A stretch of DNA of 64,000 nucleotides, from NCBI GenBank assembly GCA_003600225.1, contig QZFT01000041.1, forward strand, positions 1 through 64,000, read 5' to 3'. This DNA comes from Pseudonocardiaceae bacterium YIM PH 21723. Lineage in GTDB: Bacteria > Actinomycetota > Actinomycetes > Mycobacteriales > Pseudonocardiaceae. Below the pieces are notes generated by a model that worked only from the letters and a program-made list of their open reading frames with translations, was not told the DNA's origin and did not search any database. Positions 1 to 9,365 of the stretch are shown here, piece by piece. A program made the position numbers and the translations under genes. Within the stretch, counting starts at the first letter, position 1, and each line of letters starts with the position of its first letter.

Positions 1-139
1 CCCGTTTTTGCGCCAGAGGCTCACGGGTCAAGGGTGGAGCGCAGCGACATCCGGCGAAGCCGGACGCGAAGCGCCCTTGAGGCGTGAGGAGGCGCAAATA
101 TCATGCGCCCGCCCCACCGCCCCGAGAGAAGCCAGAGAA
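1..139. other. Intergenic segment at left edge
   Basis: I see no gene here. It lies downstream of the protease gene that ends at 140 on the minus strand. A small perfect hairpin, TCCGGC-GAA-GCCGGA at 50-64, could help end that transcript. In mycobacteria ispG follows this protease, so the next gene beyond the edge could be ispG, but nothing in the window shows it. Confidence 0.3.
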
Positions 140-1432
140 CTAATTACCGCTGAGCCGAACCGGGTTCACCACGTCCGCGTACATGATGATCACCGTCATC
201 ACCAGCATGACCGCGGCGATGGCGTACGCGAACGGCAGCCCCTTGGCGACGTCCACATATCCCGGGTCGGGCCGGCCGAACAGCTTCGCGAAGCTGCGTT
301 TGACCGCCTCCCACAGCGCACCCGCGATGTGTCCGCCGTCCAGCGGGAGCAGCGGCAGCAGGTTGAACAGGCCGATCGCCAGGTTGAACGAGGCCAGCAG
401 CATCAGGAAGGTCTGCACGCGGTCCGCGAGGGGCACCTTCAGCTCGGCGATCTCACCGCCGAGACGGGAGGCGCCGATGATGCCCACCGGGCTGTTCACA
501 TCACGCTTGGCGTCACCGAACGCCGCATGCCACACGCCGACCATCCGGTTCGGCAGGTTGATGATCGCGTTGCCCGCGTTGGCGGTGAAGTCCCACATGG
601 TCTCGGCGACCAGCGCCGGTCCCTGGCGTTCCTTGACCTGCACCGGGAGCACACCGAGGAAACCGACCTGCTCGGTGCGCGAGGTGTCCTTGCCGACGTA
701 GCGCTCGGAGGTCACCAGGCTGGGGGTCAGGTTCACCGGCTGCCCGTCCCGCTCGATGCCGATGGTGACCTGTTTGCCGCCGTTCCCGCGGATCAGGCTG
801 GTCAGCTGGTCCCAGGAGTCGACCTTCTGGCCGTTGAAGGAGAGGAGCTTGTCGCCACTCTTGAAGCCCGCCTGCGCGGCCGGCGTGGGCTTGTCCCCGT
901 TCTCGCAGGTCTGCCGCTGGGCGGACACCGGGATCACGCAGTCGGTGATCTTGTCGACCTGCGGCTTCGGGACGTAGGTGCCGAACCCCATGAACGAGAT
1001 GCTCAGGATGATCGCCGCGAGCAGGAAGTTCATCGCCGGACCACCGGCCATGATGATCAGCTTCTGGTACCAGGGCTTCTGGTAGAACAGCCGCTTCTCG
1101 TCCTCGCCGTCGATCTCCTCGAACGAGGCCTCGCGAGCGGACTCCACCATGCCGCGGATCGGGCTGGTCGTCGCGTCACGCAGCGAACCGTCCTTGCCGG
1201 GCGGCAGCATGCCGATCATGCGCACATAACCACCGAGTGGAATCCACTTGATCCCGTACTCGGTCTCACCCTTCTTCTTCGACCACATGGTCGGGCCGAA
1301 GCCGACCATGTACTGGGTGGTCTTGACCCCGAACAGCTTGGCCGGGACCAGGTGTCCGATCTCGTGCAAGCCGATCGAGAGCATCAAGCCAACGAAGAAG
1401 ATGGCGATGCCCGCCACTGCGACCCAACCCAT
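140..1432 (-). CDS. Site-2 protease (RseP/Rip1 family M50 zinc metalloprotease)
   Basis: Membrane-embedded zinc protease of the RseP/Rip1 type, which cleaves transmembrane substrates such as anti-sigma factors after a first cut outside the membrane. The zinc motif HEIGH lies in the first membrane segment about 20 residues from the N-terminus. A PDZ-like domain follows in the middle, and the third zinc ligand motif LPLDGGH sits near the C-terminus within the NLLPLLPLDGG segment. About 430 residues is normal for the family. I chose the ATG at 1432, which has GGAGG ten bases upstream. An ATG at 1462 is in frame but has no ribosome site and adds a charged stretch not typical before the first membrane helix. 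Transcription is divergent from the flavoenzyme at 1589. Substrates cannot be inferred from sequence alone. Confidence 0.93.
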   Translation of the reverse strand: MGWVAVAGIAIFFVGLMLSIGLHEIGHLVPAKLFGVKTTQYMVGFGPTMWSKKKGETEYGIKWIPLGGYVRMIGMLPPGKDGSLRDATTSPIRGMVESAREASFEEIDGEDEKRLFYQKPWYQKLIIMAGGPAMNFLLAAIILSISFMGFGTYVPKPQVDKITDCVIPVSAQRQTCENGDKPTPAAQAGFKSGDKLLSFNGQKVDSWDQLTSLIRGNGGKQVTIGIERDGQPVNLTPSLVTSERYVGKDTSRTEQVGFLGVLPVQVKERQGPALVAETMWDFTANAGNAIINLPNRMVGVWHAAFGDAKRDVNSPVGIIGASRLGGEIAELKVPLADRVQTFLMLLASFNLAIGLFNLLPLLPLDGGHIAGALWEAVKRSFAKLFGRPDPGYVDVAKGLPFAYAIAAVMLVMTVIIMYADVVNPVRLSGN

Positions 1433-1588
1433 GTGCGTGCGTCCTCCATAGCGGCGCACCATCGCGGCTCGCCTGGTGAGGTCTCAGACTAGTCAAGAAC
1501 TGGATGGATTACTTCAGGTGGTTCCTTGGAATTCGCTGAGTAATCCTCACTGCCGGAACCAACGAGCTCATACGGTAGGAAGTTGCCC

Positions 1589-2830
1589 ATGCCGGACACC
1601 ACCGATGACTTCGGGCACATCGTGCGCCGCCGCCCGCTCGCCGTGGTGCGCCCCCACCTGACGACCCAGGTGTCGGAGCTGGTCCGGTTCGCCGACAACA
1701 ACGACGTGACCCTGGTTTCCCGAGGTCAGGGCCATAGTACGTTCGGTCAGGCCCAGTCGGACGGGGGCATCCTGCTGGACACCGGCGGGATGGACGAGAT
1801 CCACCTGCTGGGCGCTCAGGTCATCGCCGGCGCCGGGGCCACCTGGGACCGGGTGCTCGACGTCGCGCTGGCATCCGGGCTGACCCCGCCGGTGCTGACC
1901 GACTACCTGCAGTTGTCGGTGGGCGGCACCCTGTCCGCGGGCGGGACCGGCGGCACCACGTTCCGGCACGGCGCGCAGGTGGACACCGTGCGTTCCCTGG
2001 ACGTGGTCACCGCCGACGGCCGGCTGCACACCTGCATCCAGGGCTCGCCGCTGGCGAACGCGGTGCTCGGCGGCCTCGGCCAGTGCGGGGTGATCACCTC
2101 GGCCACGCTGAACCTGGTCCCCGCGCCGCGCCGGGTGCGCTGGCTGGAACTGTCCTACCGCAGCCTCACCGATTTCCTGAACGACCAGCGCGCGGTGCTG
2201 GCCGACCGGCGGTTCGACTACCTGGAGGGCCGGGCCAAGCCCGGCGGGCACTTCGTCCTGGAGGCCGCCGTGTTCGACCGGGCCGAGAACCTGGACGGCC
2301 TGCTGTTCACGGACGCGGAGATCCGCGAGGTCGACTACCGGGAGTTCGCCCACCGCACCGATCCCGGGGTGGCCGAGCTGAGCGCGACCGGCGACTGGTT
2401 CGCCCCGCATCCGTGGCTGAACGTGTGGCTGCCGGACTCCGCGGTGGAGGGGTACCTGACCGAGGCGCTGCGTGATTTCGAGCAGCGGGACATCGGCGCC
2501 GGCGGGCTGGTGTTGATCTACCCGGTGCGCACCGCGCTGCTGCGGGCGCCGCTGCTGCGGATGCCGGACGAGCCGGTGGCCTTCCTGTTCGCGGTGCTGC
2601 GCAACGCTCCCCCGGCCGACCCGGACACCGTGCGCGCCATGCTGGACCGCAACCGGGCGCTGTACCGGCGCGCCGTGGAGCTGGGCGGCACCCTCTACCC
2701 GGTCGGCAGCGTCCCGCTGACCGAGCGGGAGTGGGCGGCGCACTGGGGCGAGCAGCTACCGGCGGCCCGCGCCCAGTTCGACCCCAGCGGACTGTTTCAG
2801 CAGGTCAGCACGAGTTTGCCGACTACCTGA
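1589..2830 (+). CDS. FAD-linked oxidoreductase, cytokinin-dehydrogenase-like
   Basis: 413-residue flavoprotein of the vanillyl-alcohol oxidase fold. The N-terminal half is an FAD-binding domain with RGQGHSTFGQ, whose His matches the covalent FAD attachment residue of cytokinin dehydrogenases. The segment around residue 110, GGTLSAGGTGGTTFRHG, is also typical of those enzymes. The C-terminal half looks like the cytokinin-binding substrate domain. In plants and some actinobacteria such enzymes cleave the side chain of N6-isopentenyladenine-type cytokinins; the substrate here is unproven. The ATG at 1589 is preferred over an in-frame TTG at 1583 because an AGGA lies upstream at suitable spacing. 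The 3' end overlaps the convergent oxidoreductase gene by 34 bp. No signal peptide is seen, so it is probably cytoplasmic. Confidence 0.85.
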   Translation: MPDTTDDFGHIVRRRPLAVVRPHLTTQVSELVRFADNNDVTLVSRGQGHSTFGQAQSDGGILLDTGGMDEIHLLGAQVIAGAGATWDRVLDVALASGLTPPVLTDYLQLSVGGTLSAGGTGGTTFRHGAQVDTVRSLDVVTADGRLHTCIQGSPLANAVLGGLGQCGVITSATLNLVPAPRRVRWLELSYRSLTDFLNDQRAVLADRRFDYLEGRAKPGGHFVLEAAVFDRAENLDGLLFTDAEIREVDYREFAHRTDPGVAELSATGDWFAPHPWLNVWLPDSAVEGYLTEALRDFEQRDIGAGGLVLIYPVRTALLRAPLLRMPDEPVAFLFAVLRNAPPADPDTVRAMLDRNRALYRRAVELGGTLYPVGSVPLTEREWAAHWGEQLPAARAQFDPSGLFQQVSTSLPTT

Positions 2831-3756
2831 CCGTTCTCCAGCGCGCGGTGTGCCTCAGCCGCCTCGGACAGCGGGACCAGGGTGACCACCGGGGTGACCC
2901 GGCCGGATGCGGCGAAGGCCATCGCCTGTTCCTCCCATTCCCGCAGCAGCGCCGCGGGCGGGATGCCGCCGCCGAGCACGTATTCCACCGACAGCCCTCG
3001 CTGGAACATCTCGGCGGAGGTGAACTCGGTGGGTGAGCCGGCGGTCCAGCCGTAGATGAGGTGCCTGCCACCGGGCGCGAGGCGTTCGAAGGCGGCTCGC
3101 CCGACGCTGCCACCGACCGCGTCCAGCACGATCGTGGGCGCCGGTTCGGCCGGGATCTCCTCGGCCTTGTAGTCGATGGCGAAGTCCGCCCCCAGGTCCT
3201 TGACCAGCTGTTTCTTCTCCGGGCCACCGGCGACACCGATAGCGAGGGCACGTTCGTAGCGCGCGGCCTGCACCAGCAGCGAGCCCATACCCCCGGCCGC
3301 CGAGGTCACCAGCACCACGTCCTGCTCGGTGATCCGCGCCCGGTTCAGCACGTTCATGGTCATCCGGCCGGTGCCCATCATCGCCACGGCCTGCGGGAAG
3401 TCGAGGCGGTCGGGCTTGCGGTGCAGGGCGGCGACGTCGGCCACGGCCAGTTCGGCGTAGCCGCCGCTGTGCTGGAAGCCGAGGTGCGCGATGACCGAGG
3501 CGCCCAGCCAACCCGGGTCCACCTCCGCGCCGAGCGCGTCGACCACGCCGGCCACCTCGCGGCCAGGGGTCATCGGCAGTGCCGGTAGCGGCAGCGTGGG
3601 CGGCACCGCACCCCGCCGGATGGCGGTGTCGATGAGGTGCACCCCGGAGGCTCGTACCGCGATGCGCACCTGGCCGGGACCGGGCCGCGGGTCGGGGGCG
3701 TCCTCGTAGCGGAGGGTGTCGGCAGCGCCGAACTCGTACTGTCTGATCGCCTTCAT
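2797..3756 (-). CDS. Zinc-free medium-chain alcohol dehydrogenase / quinone oxidoreductase
   Basis: 319-residue NAD(P)-dependent reductase of the quinone oxidoreductase (QOR) branch of the medium-chain dehydrogenases. An N-terminal GroES-like domain begins MKAIRQYEFG and includes PGREVAGVV. A Rossmann domain follows with the nucleotide-binding TSAAGGMGSLLVQ (A-x-x-G-x-G pattern). The catalytic-zinc ligands of true alcohol dehydrogenases are not seen, which fits QOR. The start is the ATG at 3756, which gives the family-typical N-terminus; an upstream in-frame TTG has a purine stretch too close to serve as a ribosome site. It converges on and overlaps the flavoenzyme gene by 34 bp. The substrate is unknown. 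Confidence 0.88.
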   Translation of the reverse strand: MKAIRQYEFGAADTLRYEDAPDPRPGPGQVRIAVRASGVHLIDTAIRRGAVPPTLPLPALPMTPGREVAGVVDALGAEVDPGWLGASVIAHLGFQHSGGYAELAVADVAALHRKPDRLDFPQAVAMMGTGRMTMNVLNRARITEQDVVLVTSAAGGMGSLLVQAARYERALAIGVAGGPEKKQLVKDLGADFAIDYKAEEIPAEPAPTIVLDAVGGSVGRAAFERLAPGGRHLIYGWTAGSPTEFTSAEMFQRGLSVEYVLGGGIPPAALLREWEEQAMAFAASGRVTPVVTLVPLSEAAEAHRALENGQVVGKLVLTC

Positions 3757-3804
3757 AACATGATCGTGCAAGCTCCAGTGCGCTGGAGGTCAACCCAAAG
3801 GGAT

Positions 3805-4482
3805 TCAGCGCAGCGCGGCACCGTGATAGAAGAACTGGCCGAGGCCGACGGTGAAGATCAGACAGCCGTAGATCGCGTGTTCCACCGCGGGCACCAGCAG
3901 CGCGCCGGTGCGCTGGTAGCGGGAGGCGAAGAGGTACCCGCCGAACAGGGTCATCACCACGGCGAGCAGGTTGCCGAAGATGATGTGCACGAAGCCGAAC
4001 GCGACCGCGCTGGCCGCCACGATGCCCCGGTTGCCGAACAGCGGGGCGTAGCGCTGGAACAGGAAGCCGCGGAACACGAGTTCCTGCGGGTACACGCTGA
4101 ACAGCGGGTACAAGACCATGATCGCGATCCACATGACCTGGCTGCGCCGGGGCAGGTTGAACAACAGGTCGGGCAGGAAGAACGCCAGCACCGCGACGGC
4201 CACGGCCGCACCGAGGGCCGCGATCAGCAGCATGTTGCGGAGTTCGCCACGGACCTTGCTCAGCCCGCCGAAGTTCCGCCGGTCGAAGCCGGGCTGCGCA
4301 CGCAGGTAGAACACCGCGGCCACGGCCAGCAGGATGAGCAGCGGAATGGGCCCACCGGGGACCTTGACCAGCCAGTACAGCACCGGAGCACCGACGAACA
4401 GCACGGCGAACTCCAGCACCAGCCACACCCGGCGCCATCCGACGGCCAGTGCCATCGGCGCGCGAACCACCTCAGCGACCAC
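3805..4482 (-). CDS. CPBP-family intramembrane metalloprotease
   Basis: About 225 residues, mostly hydrophobic, with six or more likely membrane helices. Motif 1 of the CPBP (CAAX/bacteriocin-processing) family appears as YPQELVFRGFLFQR. The usual EExxxR is QExxxR here, so one of the paired glutamates is replaced by Gln. Motif 2 is present as FGFVH (FxxxH) and a third His lies in VEHAIYG. Bacterial members act as membrane proteases with varied, mostly unknown substrates. The start is uncertain: GTG at 4482 or ATG at 4455. Longer reading back to 4686 runs through a palindrome and is not believed. It may be co-directed with the lipoprotein upstream at 4987. Confidence 0.8.
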   Translation of the reverse strand: MVAEVVRAPMALAVGWRRVWLVLEFAVLFVGAPVLYWLVKVPGGPIPLLILLAVAAVFYLRAQPGFDRRNFGGLSKVRGELRNMLLIAALGAAVAVAVLAFFLPDLLFNLPRRSQVMWIAIMVLYPLFSVYPQELVFRGFLFQRYAPLFGNRGIVAASAVAFGFVHIIFGNLLAVVMTLFGGYLFASRYQRTGALLVPAVEHAIYGCLIFTVGLGQFFYHGAALR

Positions 4483-4530
4483 GCCTACAGCGTAGGCGGA
4501 AAAGCCGTTGCCTGCGCCCGGACCATCGGG

Positions 4531-4586
4531 CTCCGAAGTTGGCGATGTTCGGGTCGTTCCTCCCCGAACATCGCCAACTTCGGAGC
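4531..4586. repeat. Intergenic palindrome, CCGAAGTTGGCGATGTTCG family, copy 1
   Basis: Perfect 23-bp inverted repeat (arms 4531-4553 and 4564-4586) around a 10-base loop. The core of the arm is CCGAAGTTGGCGATGTTCGG. The same core recurs at 36393, 41419 and 60246. It sits just after the 3' end of the lipoprotein gene (minus strand, ending at 4595) and upstream of the CPBP gene, so it can act as a terminator or attenuator between them. There is no U-run. Confidence 0.85.
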
Positions 4587-4594
4587 AGGGATCG

Positions 4595-4987
4595 TCAGGG
4601 ATTGCGCTCGAGCCAGGAACGGAGTTCCTGGGCTCCGGTGAACACGTAGTGCTGGCCGGCGGGGGTGTCCAGGTCGCTGCCCTCACCCTGTTCCTGCGCG
4701 CGGGTCATGATCACGTAGGCGGCGTTGTAGCGCTCCGGCGCCGGGGTCACGTTCATCGCCTTGCGCAGCGCCGCCATGCCCTGGAGCAGGGATTCGGCGT
4801 ACGGGCCGCAGTCGTGGGCACAGCCGTCGTCCTGGAGGTCCAGGAACCGTTCCCGGGCACTGGCCACCGCGTCCTCGGCCGGCTTGCCGGCGGGCGTGGA
4901 CGCCTCCACACCGCCGCAGCCGACGAGCAGCCCGAGCATCAGCACACCGGTCAGCCCGGCTGGCACCTTTCTCCCCACGGGAGACAT
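4595..4987 (-). CDS. Small secreted lipoprotein, function unknown
   Basis: 130 residues. The N-terminus has positive charges, a hydrophobic run and a lipobox LLVGC with the lipidation Cys near residue 24, so it should be exported and anchored on the outer face of the membrane. The mature part is polar and carries two further cysteines in DDGCAHDCGPY, which could form a disulfide. I do not recognise a domain. It is the first gene of a possible two-gene unit with the CPBP protease, separated by the 4531 palindrome. Confidence 0.75.
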   Translation of the reverse strand: MSPVGRKVPAGLTGVLMLGLLVGCGGVEASTPAGKPAEDAVASARERFLDLQDDGCAHDCGPYAESLLQGMAALRKAMNVTPAPERYNAAYVIMTRAQEQGEGSDLDTPAGQHYVFTGAQELRSWLERNP

Positions 4988-5021
4988 ATCGGCAGGTCGG
5001 CGCCGAGTGTTAACCCGGGCG

Positions 5022-5342
5022 TCATCCCCAGAACAGGCCGCTCGGATCCCGATCTATCTCCTGTAGCAGCGGACCGGGCCGGGCGGTGCGGCCCAGTTCC
5101 GGGTAGGGCAGCCAGCGGCCCCGGGTGTCGACGGCGTACAGCTGCCAGCTCCCGGTGAGCACATTGCCCGAGTAGCGGAGCTGGGCGATCGGCCAGACCT
5201 GGGTGCTGCGGCGCTCCAGGATGGTGACCGCGGTACCCCGGGGTGTGTGCTCGACCTGGATCTCCTCGCGGATCTGTGCCGGAGCACGTCGCACGCACCA
5301 CTCCTGGATCTGGGAGAGGTGACCGCCAGGCACATCGGACAC
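5022..5342 (-). CDS. DUF3024 family protein
   Basis: 106 residues with the features of DUF3024: an N-terminal helix (HLSQIQEWCVRR), a central beta region (HTPRGTAVTILERR) and the strongly conserved ending EIDRDPSGLFWG. The role of the family is unknown. The start is the GTG at 5342, with GGAGG seven bases upstream. Reading back to 5480 would overlap the 3' end of pyrD and is rejected. It is co-directed with pyrD, 95 bp downstream of it. Confidence 0.85.
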   Translation of the reverse strand: MSDVPGGHLSQIQEWCVRRAPAQIREEIQVEHTPRGTAVTILERRSTQVWPIAQLRYSGNVLTGSWQLYAVDTRGRWLPYPELGRTARPGPLLQEIDRDPSGLFWG

Positions 5343-5437
5343 GGCTTGCCTCCGTATCAAGTTGGGAACCAACCCGATATACGGGGAACGACGTCCGCGC
5401 TGACAGAACCGGACACGAACAGACCCGTAGCGGGCCC

Positions 5438-6481
<1,044 letters not shown>

Positions 6482-6523
6482 CCGTCGACCTTATGCTGCC
6501 GGGGCGAGCGGAGGGGGTATCGG

Positions 6524-7027
6524 ATGGCTGTGATTCGCGCGGTCCGGGTGTCGAAGGCGCTGCTGACCCTGGCGGGCGGCGGGTTCGCGCTCCTGGTGGT
6601 GTTCGGCAACATCACCGATTACGACGTGAACTTCCAGTTCGTCCGGCACGTGTTGTCGATGGACACGCTGAACCCGGCGATCCACACCACGGTCCGCTGG
6701 CGGGCGATCCCCTGGGCCTGGGCGCATCACACCGTGTACCTGCTGATCATCCTGGCTGAGGCGGCGGTCGCCGGGCTGTGCCTGTGGTCGGGCTACCGGC
6801 AGCTGCGCGGGGTTCCGGGCGCGAAGGCGACGGGCATCGCCGGGCTCACCCTCGCGGTGCTGCTGTGGTTCTTCGGCTTCCTGGCCATCGGCGGCGAATG
6901 GTTCGCCATGTGGATGTCCGCCGCGTGGAACGGCCTCCCGGCCGCGCGTGGCCTGCTCATCCCCTATCTGGGGCTGCTCATCTACCTGTCCCTGCCAGAA
7001 CCGTCAGCGCACCCGGATTCACCGTGA
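6524..7027 (+). CDS. DUF2165 family small integral membrane protein
   Basis: 167 residues with four predicted membrane helices and the FGNITDYDVNFQFVRHVLSMD segment after the first helix that marks DUF2165. The role of the family is unknown. ATG at 6524 has a strong GAGGGGG ribosome site about six bases upstream. The 3' end overlaps the convergent lipid kinase gene by 50 bp, so neither gene has room for a private terminator there. Confidence 0.85.
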   Translation: MAVIRAVRVSKALLTLAGGGFALLVVFGNITDYDVNFQFVRHVLSMDTLNPAIHTTVRWRAIPWAWAHHTVYLLIILAEAAVAGLCLWSGYRQLRGVPGAKATGIAGLTLAVLLWFFGFLAIGGEWFAMWMSAAWNGLPAARGLLIPYLGLLIYLSLPEPSAHPDSP

Positions 7028-7844
7028 CCTCCACCGGCGGCTCGCCGATGGGGTCGCCGTCGGCGTAGACCGGGACCGGGCGGTCGGTCCGCAGCCGGAC
7101 CGAGCGGCCCTGGTAGACCGACACCGCCGGGTGGTCGACGTGGCTGCCGTCGTACAGCCTGCGCATGGCCAGCATCAGGTCGGCGCGGCTCGCCTCGCGG
7201 ATGAAGATCACGTCCAGCAGGCCGTCGTCCACCTTGGCGGACGGCGCCATGTGCATGCCCTTGCCATAGAAGCCGCCGTTGCAGATGACCACCGAGAAGC
7301 CACGCCGCTCGACCAGTTCGTCGTCGATCCACACCGTGTAGCCGACCGGGTCGAAGGTGAGCAGCGAGCGGATGGCCGCCAGGTTGTAGACGACGCCGGG
7401 CGGCGCCCAGCGCATCTTGTTGGCCAGCCGCGCGGCCTCGGAGTCCAGTCCGCAGAACAGCGTGCACACGACGCTGCGCTCGCCGACGGTCAGCACGTCC
7501 ACCTGCCGGGCCGGGCCGCCCAGCAGTTCGATCTGCTCGGGCAGCGTCCCCGGGACGCCGAGTTCCCTGGCGAAGTCGTTTCCCCGGCCCGCCGGGATGA
7601 TGCCTAGCGTTCCCCCGGTGCGCACCGCGACCCCGGCGAGGGCGCCGACCAGGCCGTCCCCGCCGACGGCGAGGACCTTCTCGCCCCGCTCGACGGCCAT
7701 CGCGGCCAGCTGCTCGGCGTGCGCCAGGCTGGTGGACCGTTCCAGCCGGACGGCCGGGCCCATCAGGCCGGCCAGCTGCTCGGCCACCCGCAGTGCCCGG
7801 CCGCGACCGGCCACCGGATTCACCACGGCGGTGTAGTCACTCAT
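6978..7844 (-). CDS. Diacylglycerol-kinase-like lipid kinase
   Basis: 288 residues of the DAGK-catalytic / YegS family, which phosphorylates diacylglycerol or related lipids (or sphingoid-like substrates) with ATP at the membrane face. N-terminal VVNPVAGRGRA is the usual first strand and loop. VLAVGGDGLVGALAG is the glycine-rich nucleotide motif (GGDGT-like, here GGDGL) and IPAGRGNDFAREL is also conserved. The C-terminal domain has the KVDDGLLDVIFI segment. The start is ATG at 7844, giving MSDYTAVVNP; an upstream in-frame ATG at 7865 is less likely. It is divergent from the TetR gene with a 44-bp gap, so TetR control is plausible. Confidence 0.9.
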   Translation of the reverse strand: MSDYTAVVNPVAGRGRALRVAEQLAGLMGPAVRLERSTSLAHAEQLAAMAVERGEKVLAVGGDGLVGALAGVAVRTGGTLGIIPAGRGNDFARELGVPGTLPEQIELLGGPARQVDVLTVGERSVVCTLFCGLDSEAARLANKMRWAPPGVVYNLAAIRSLLTFDPVGYTVWIDDELVERRGFSVVICNGGFYGKGMHMAPSAKVDDGLLDVIFIREASRADLMLAMRRLYDGSHVDHPAVSVYQGRSVRLRTDRPVPVYADGDPIGEPPVEVTVNPGALTVLAGTGR

Positions 7845-7878
7845 CGCAAGTAGTTTCCTCGTCAAGTAAGCGAGCTAC

Positions 7879-7909
7879 CATGTGACACATGACGGTCAAA
7901 CGTCACATG
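7879..7909. promoter_or_regulatory. Candidate TetR operator (CATGTGAC-N15-GTCACATG)
   Basis: Perfect 8-bp inverted repeat with a 15-base spacer that overlaps the start codon of the TetR gene at 7889 and lies in the divergent gap to the lipid kinase. Position and symmetry suit autoregulation. Only one copy is seen, so this is inference. Confidence 0.35.
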
Positions 7910-8482
7910 CCGGAGCGTACCGACGAGGAGAAGATCCTCGACGCGGCTCGCGAGTGCGTGCTGGAACGCGGGGTCACCGCGACCACGCTGACCGCGGTGG
8001 CCAGGCGGGCGGGCGTCTCCCGGATGACGTTGTACCGCCGCTGGCCGGACGCGAGAGCGCTGGTGATGGACCTGATCACCCGGGACCTGCTCAGCCTGGT
8101 CGACATGAGCATGATCCGCTCGGGGATGAGCCGGGCGGAAGCGATCGACACCGCGATCCGCGCCGCCCGCGACGTGCAGGCGCATCCGCTGTTCCGCAAG
8201 ATCGTCGAGGTCGATCCGGATCTGCTGATCGACTACATCTTCCGCGGCAAGGGCCAGACCTCCCGGGGTTTCCTGGCGATCATCGAGGAGGGCCTGCGGG
8301 TCGGGCAGAGCCTGGGCACCGTGCGGGATGCGGATCGCCGGGTGCAGGCGCGGGTGATGTTGCTGGGCCTCCAGGCTTTCGCGCTGTCCGCCGGCTCGCT
8401 GTCCGATGACGAGGTGAGCACCGACGAGCTGGCGGGCGAGTTCGCCGTCATGCTGGACCGGTACCTGGAACCCCGTCGGTGA
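7889..8482 (+). CDS. TetR/AcrR family transcriptional regulator
   Basis: 197 residues. The N-terminal HTH domain covers about residues 12-60, with ILDAARECVLERGVTATTLTAVARRAGVSR followed by MTLYRRWPD, the usual recognition-helix region. The rest is a helical ligand-binding domain with no recognisable ligand signature. It is divergent from the lipid kinase gene. The likely operator at 7879-7909 covers its start codon. It is followed at once by composite repeat A. Confidence 0.92.
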   Translation: MTVKRHMPERTDEEKILDAARECVLERGVTATTLTAVARRAGVSRMTLYRRWPDARALVMDLITRDLLSLVDMSMIRSGMSRAEAIDTAIRAARDVQAHPLFRKIVEVDPDLLIDYIFRGKGQTSRGFLAIIEEGLRVGQSLGTVRDADRRVQARVMLLGLQAFALSAGSLSDDEVSTDELAGEFAVMLDRYLEPRR

Positions 8483-8496
8483 CCTTGGGCGCGGGG

Positions 8497-8977
8497 GCTT
8501 CTGGCTTTTTGTCGAAGGATGGCTTTGGAGGAGGAGACGGGCCTTGGGCTGCGTCTTTCCTGCCTGCGTGTTGAGTGGGGGCACGCCTGCCTGGTGGTTG
8601 GGGCCGCTGCGCGGGGCTTTTCATGATCGTGGGCGGATTTGTCGCGTTGGATGCATCAAATCCGCCCACGATCATGAGGAATCCGGGCGACACGGTGCGG
8701 GAACGGTGCGACACGCCGCAGTTCCCACGATGTGGCCATCCATTGTGGACAGTGAGTACCTGAAGGACGCCTTCGTTTACCCCAGGTAAACGAAGGACGC
8801 CTTCAGCGCGCTCAAGTAAACGATGGCGTCCTTCAGGTCCCCCGCGGAAGCGGCCCATCCCCACCAGACCGCCGTGCCCCCACCAGACAGCCAGGCAGGA
8901 AAGACCGGCCCCCAACCCAGCTCCCCCCTCCAAAGCCGCTTTCGACGACCGCCAGACCCCACCCCACGGCCCCCGGA
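8497..8977. repeat. Composite palindromic element, copy A (forward)
   Basis: About 480 bp with imperfect inverted outer arms. The left arm includes GGCTTTGGAGGAGGAGACGG and TCTTTCCTGCCTGCGTG; the right arm carries their complements (TCCAAAGCCGCTTTCGACG). Inside are a palindrome built on GATCGTGGGCGGATTTG at about 8623-8676, a spacer containing CGACACGGTGCGGGAACGG and an imperfect TCCATTGTGGAC, and a second palindrome built on CTGAAGGACGCCTTCGTTTA at about 8760-8806. There is no coding potential. Copies B-E are at 16046, 20908, 31216 and 51303. Confidence 0.85.
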
Positions 8978-9091
8978 CCATTCGGCCCCCCAGATTGGGC
9001 CGAATGTCCACAGTGGAGCTTCTCACAGGGATTCCCGTGGCATATGCGCATAATCTGAGCGCTCCGGATGCCGAGTCGAAGGAGATCCCTA

Positions 9092-9307
9092 GTGGCCACT
9101 GGAGAACCCGTGAACCTCACCCCGCTCGCGACCTTCTGCGGCGACTGTGACTGTGGCTGCCCGCAGCTGTTCTTCGACCCGGCGGCACCCGACGACAAGC
9201 GCGTGGTGCTGACCGACGACTTCGGCCAGCGGATCCAGATGAGCGCCGTGCAGTTCAACGATCTGGTTGCGAAGGCGGCCGGCGGGGAGCTCAACCTTCC
9301 CGCATAG
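9092..9307 (+). CDS. Small cysteine-rich protein, function unknown
   Basis: 71 residues starting at GTG 9092, which has AAGGAG just upstream. The N-terminal third contains CGDCDCGCPQLF, a cluster of four cysteines in seven residues that could bind a metal. The rest is acidic and ends GGELNLPA. It is followed by a good terminator at 9335-9365, so it is its own transcription unit and need not belong to the lanthipeptide locus that starts 330 bp later. I do not recognise a named family. Confidence 0.75.
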   Translation: MATGEPVNLTPLATFCGDCDCGCPQLFFDPAAPDDKRVVLTDDFGQRIQMSAVQFNDLVAKAAGGELNLPA

Positions 9308-9334
9308 GAAGGCCCATCCAGGCCAGATACACAC

Positions 9335-9365
9335 GAAACCGCGTCCGGTATCCGGGCGCGGTTTC
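9335..9365 (+). terminator. Rho-independent-type terminator
   Basis: Perfect 9-bp stem GAAACCGCG / CGCGGTTTC with a 13-base loop, followed by a T-rich tail (GCTGTTTTCC). It lies 27 bp after the stop of the small cysteine-rich gene. Confidence 0.8.

Noticed and set aside
2855-4438. Long minus-strand reading frame across two genes
   Set aside because: It is the out-of-frame shadow of the quinone oxidoreductase and CPBP genes; Arg/Pro/Ala-rich, with no motifs, while the other frame of each part has clear family signatures.
3805-4686. Longer N-terminus of the CPBP protease through the 4531 palindrome
   Set aside because: The added residues are read from a palindrome and low-complexity sequence; the family begins at about 4482-4455.
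8497-8977. Coding potential within the composite repeat
   Set aside because: Short frames occur on both strands, but the frames are not kept between copies A-E; palindromes explain the sequence.
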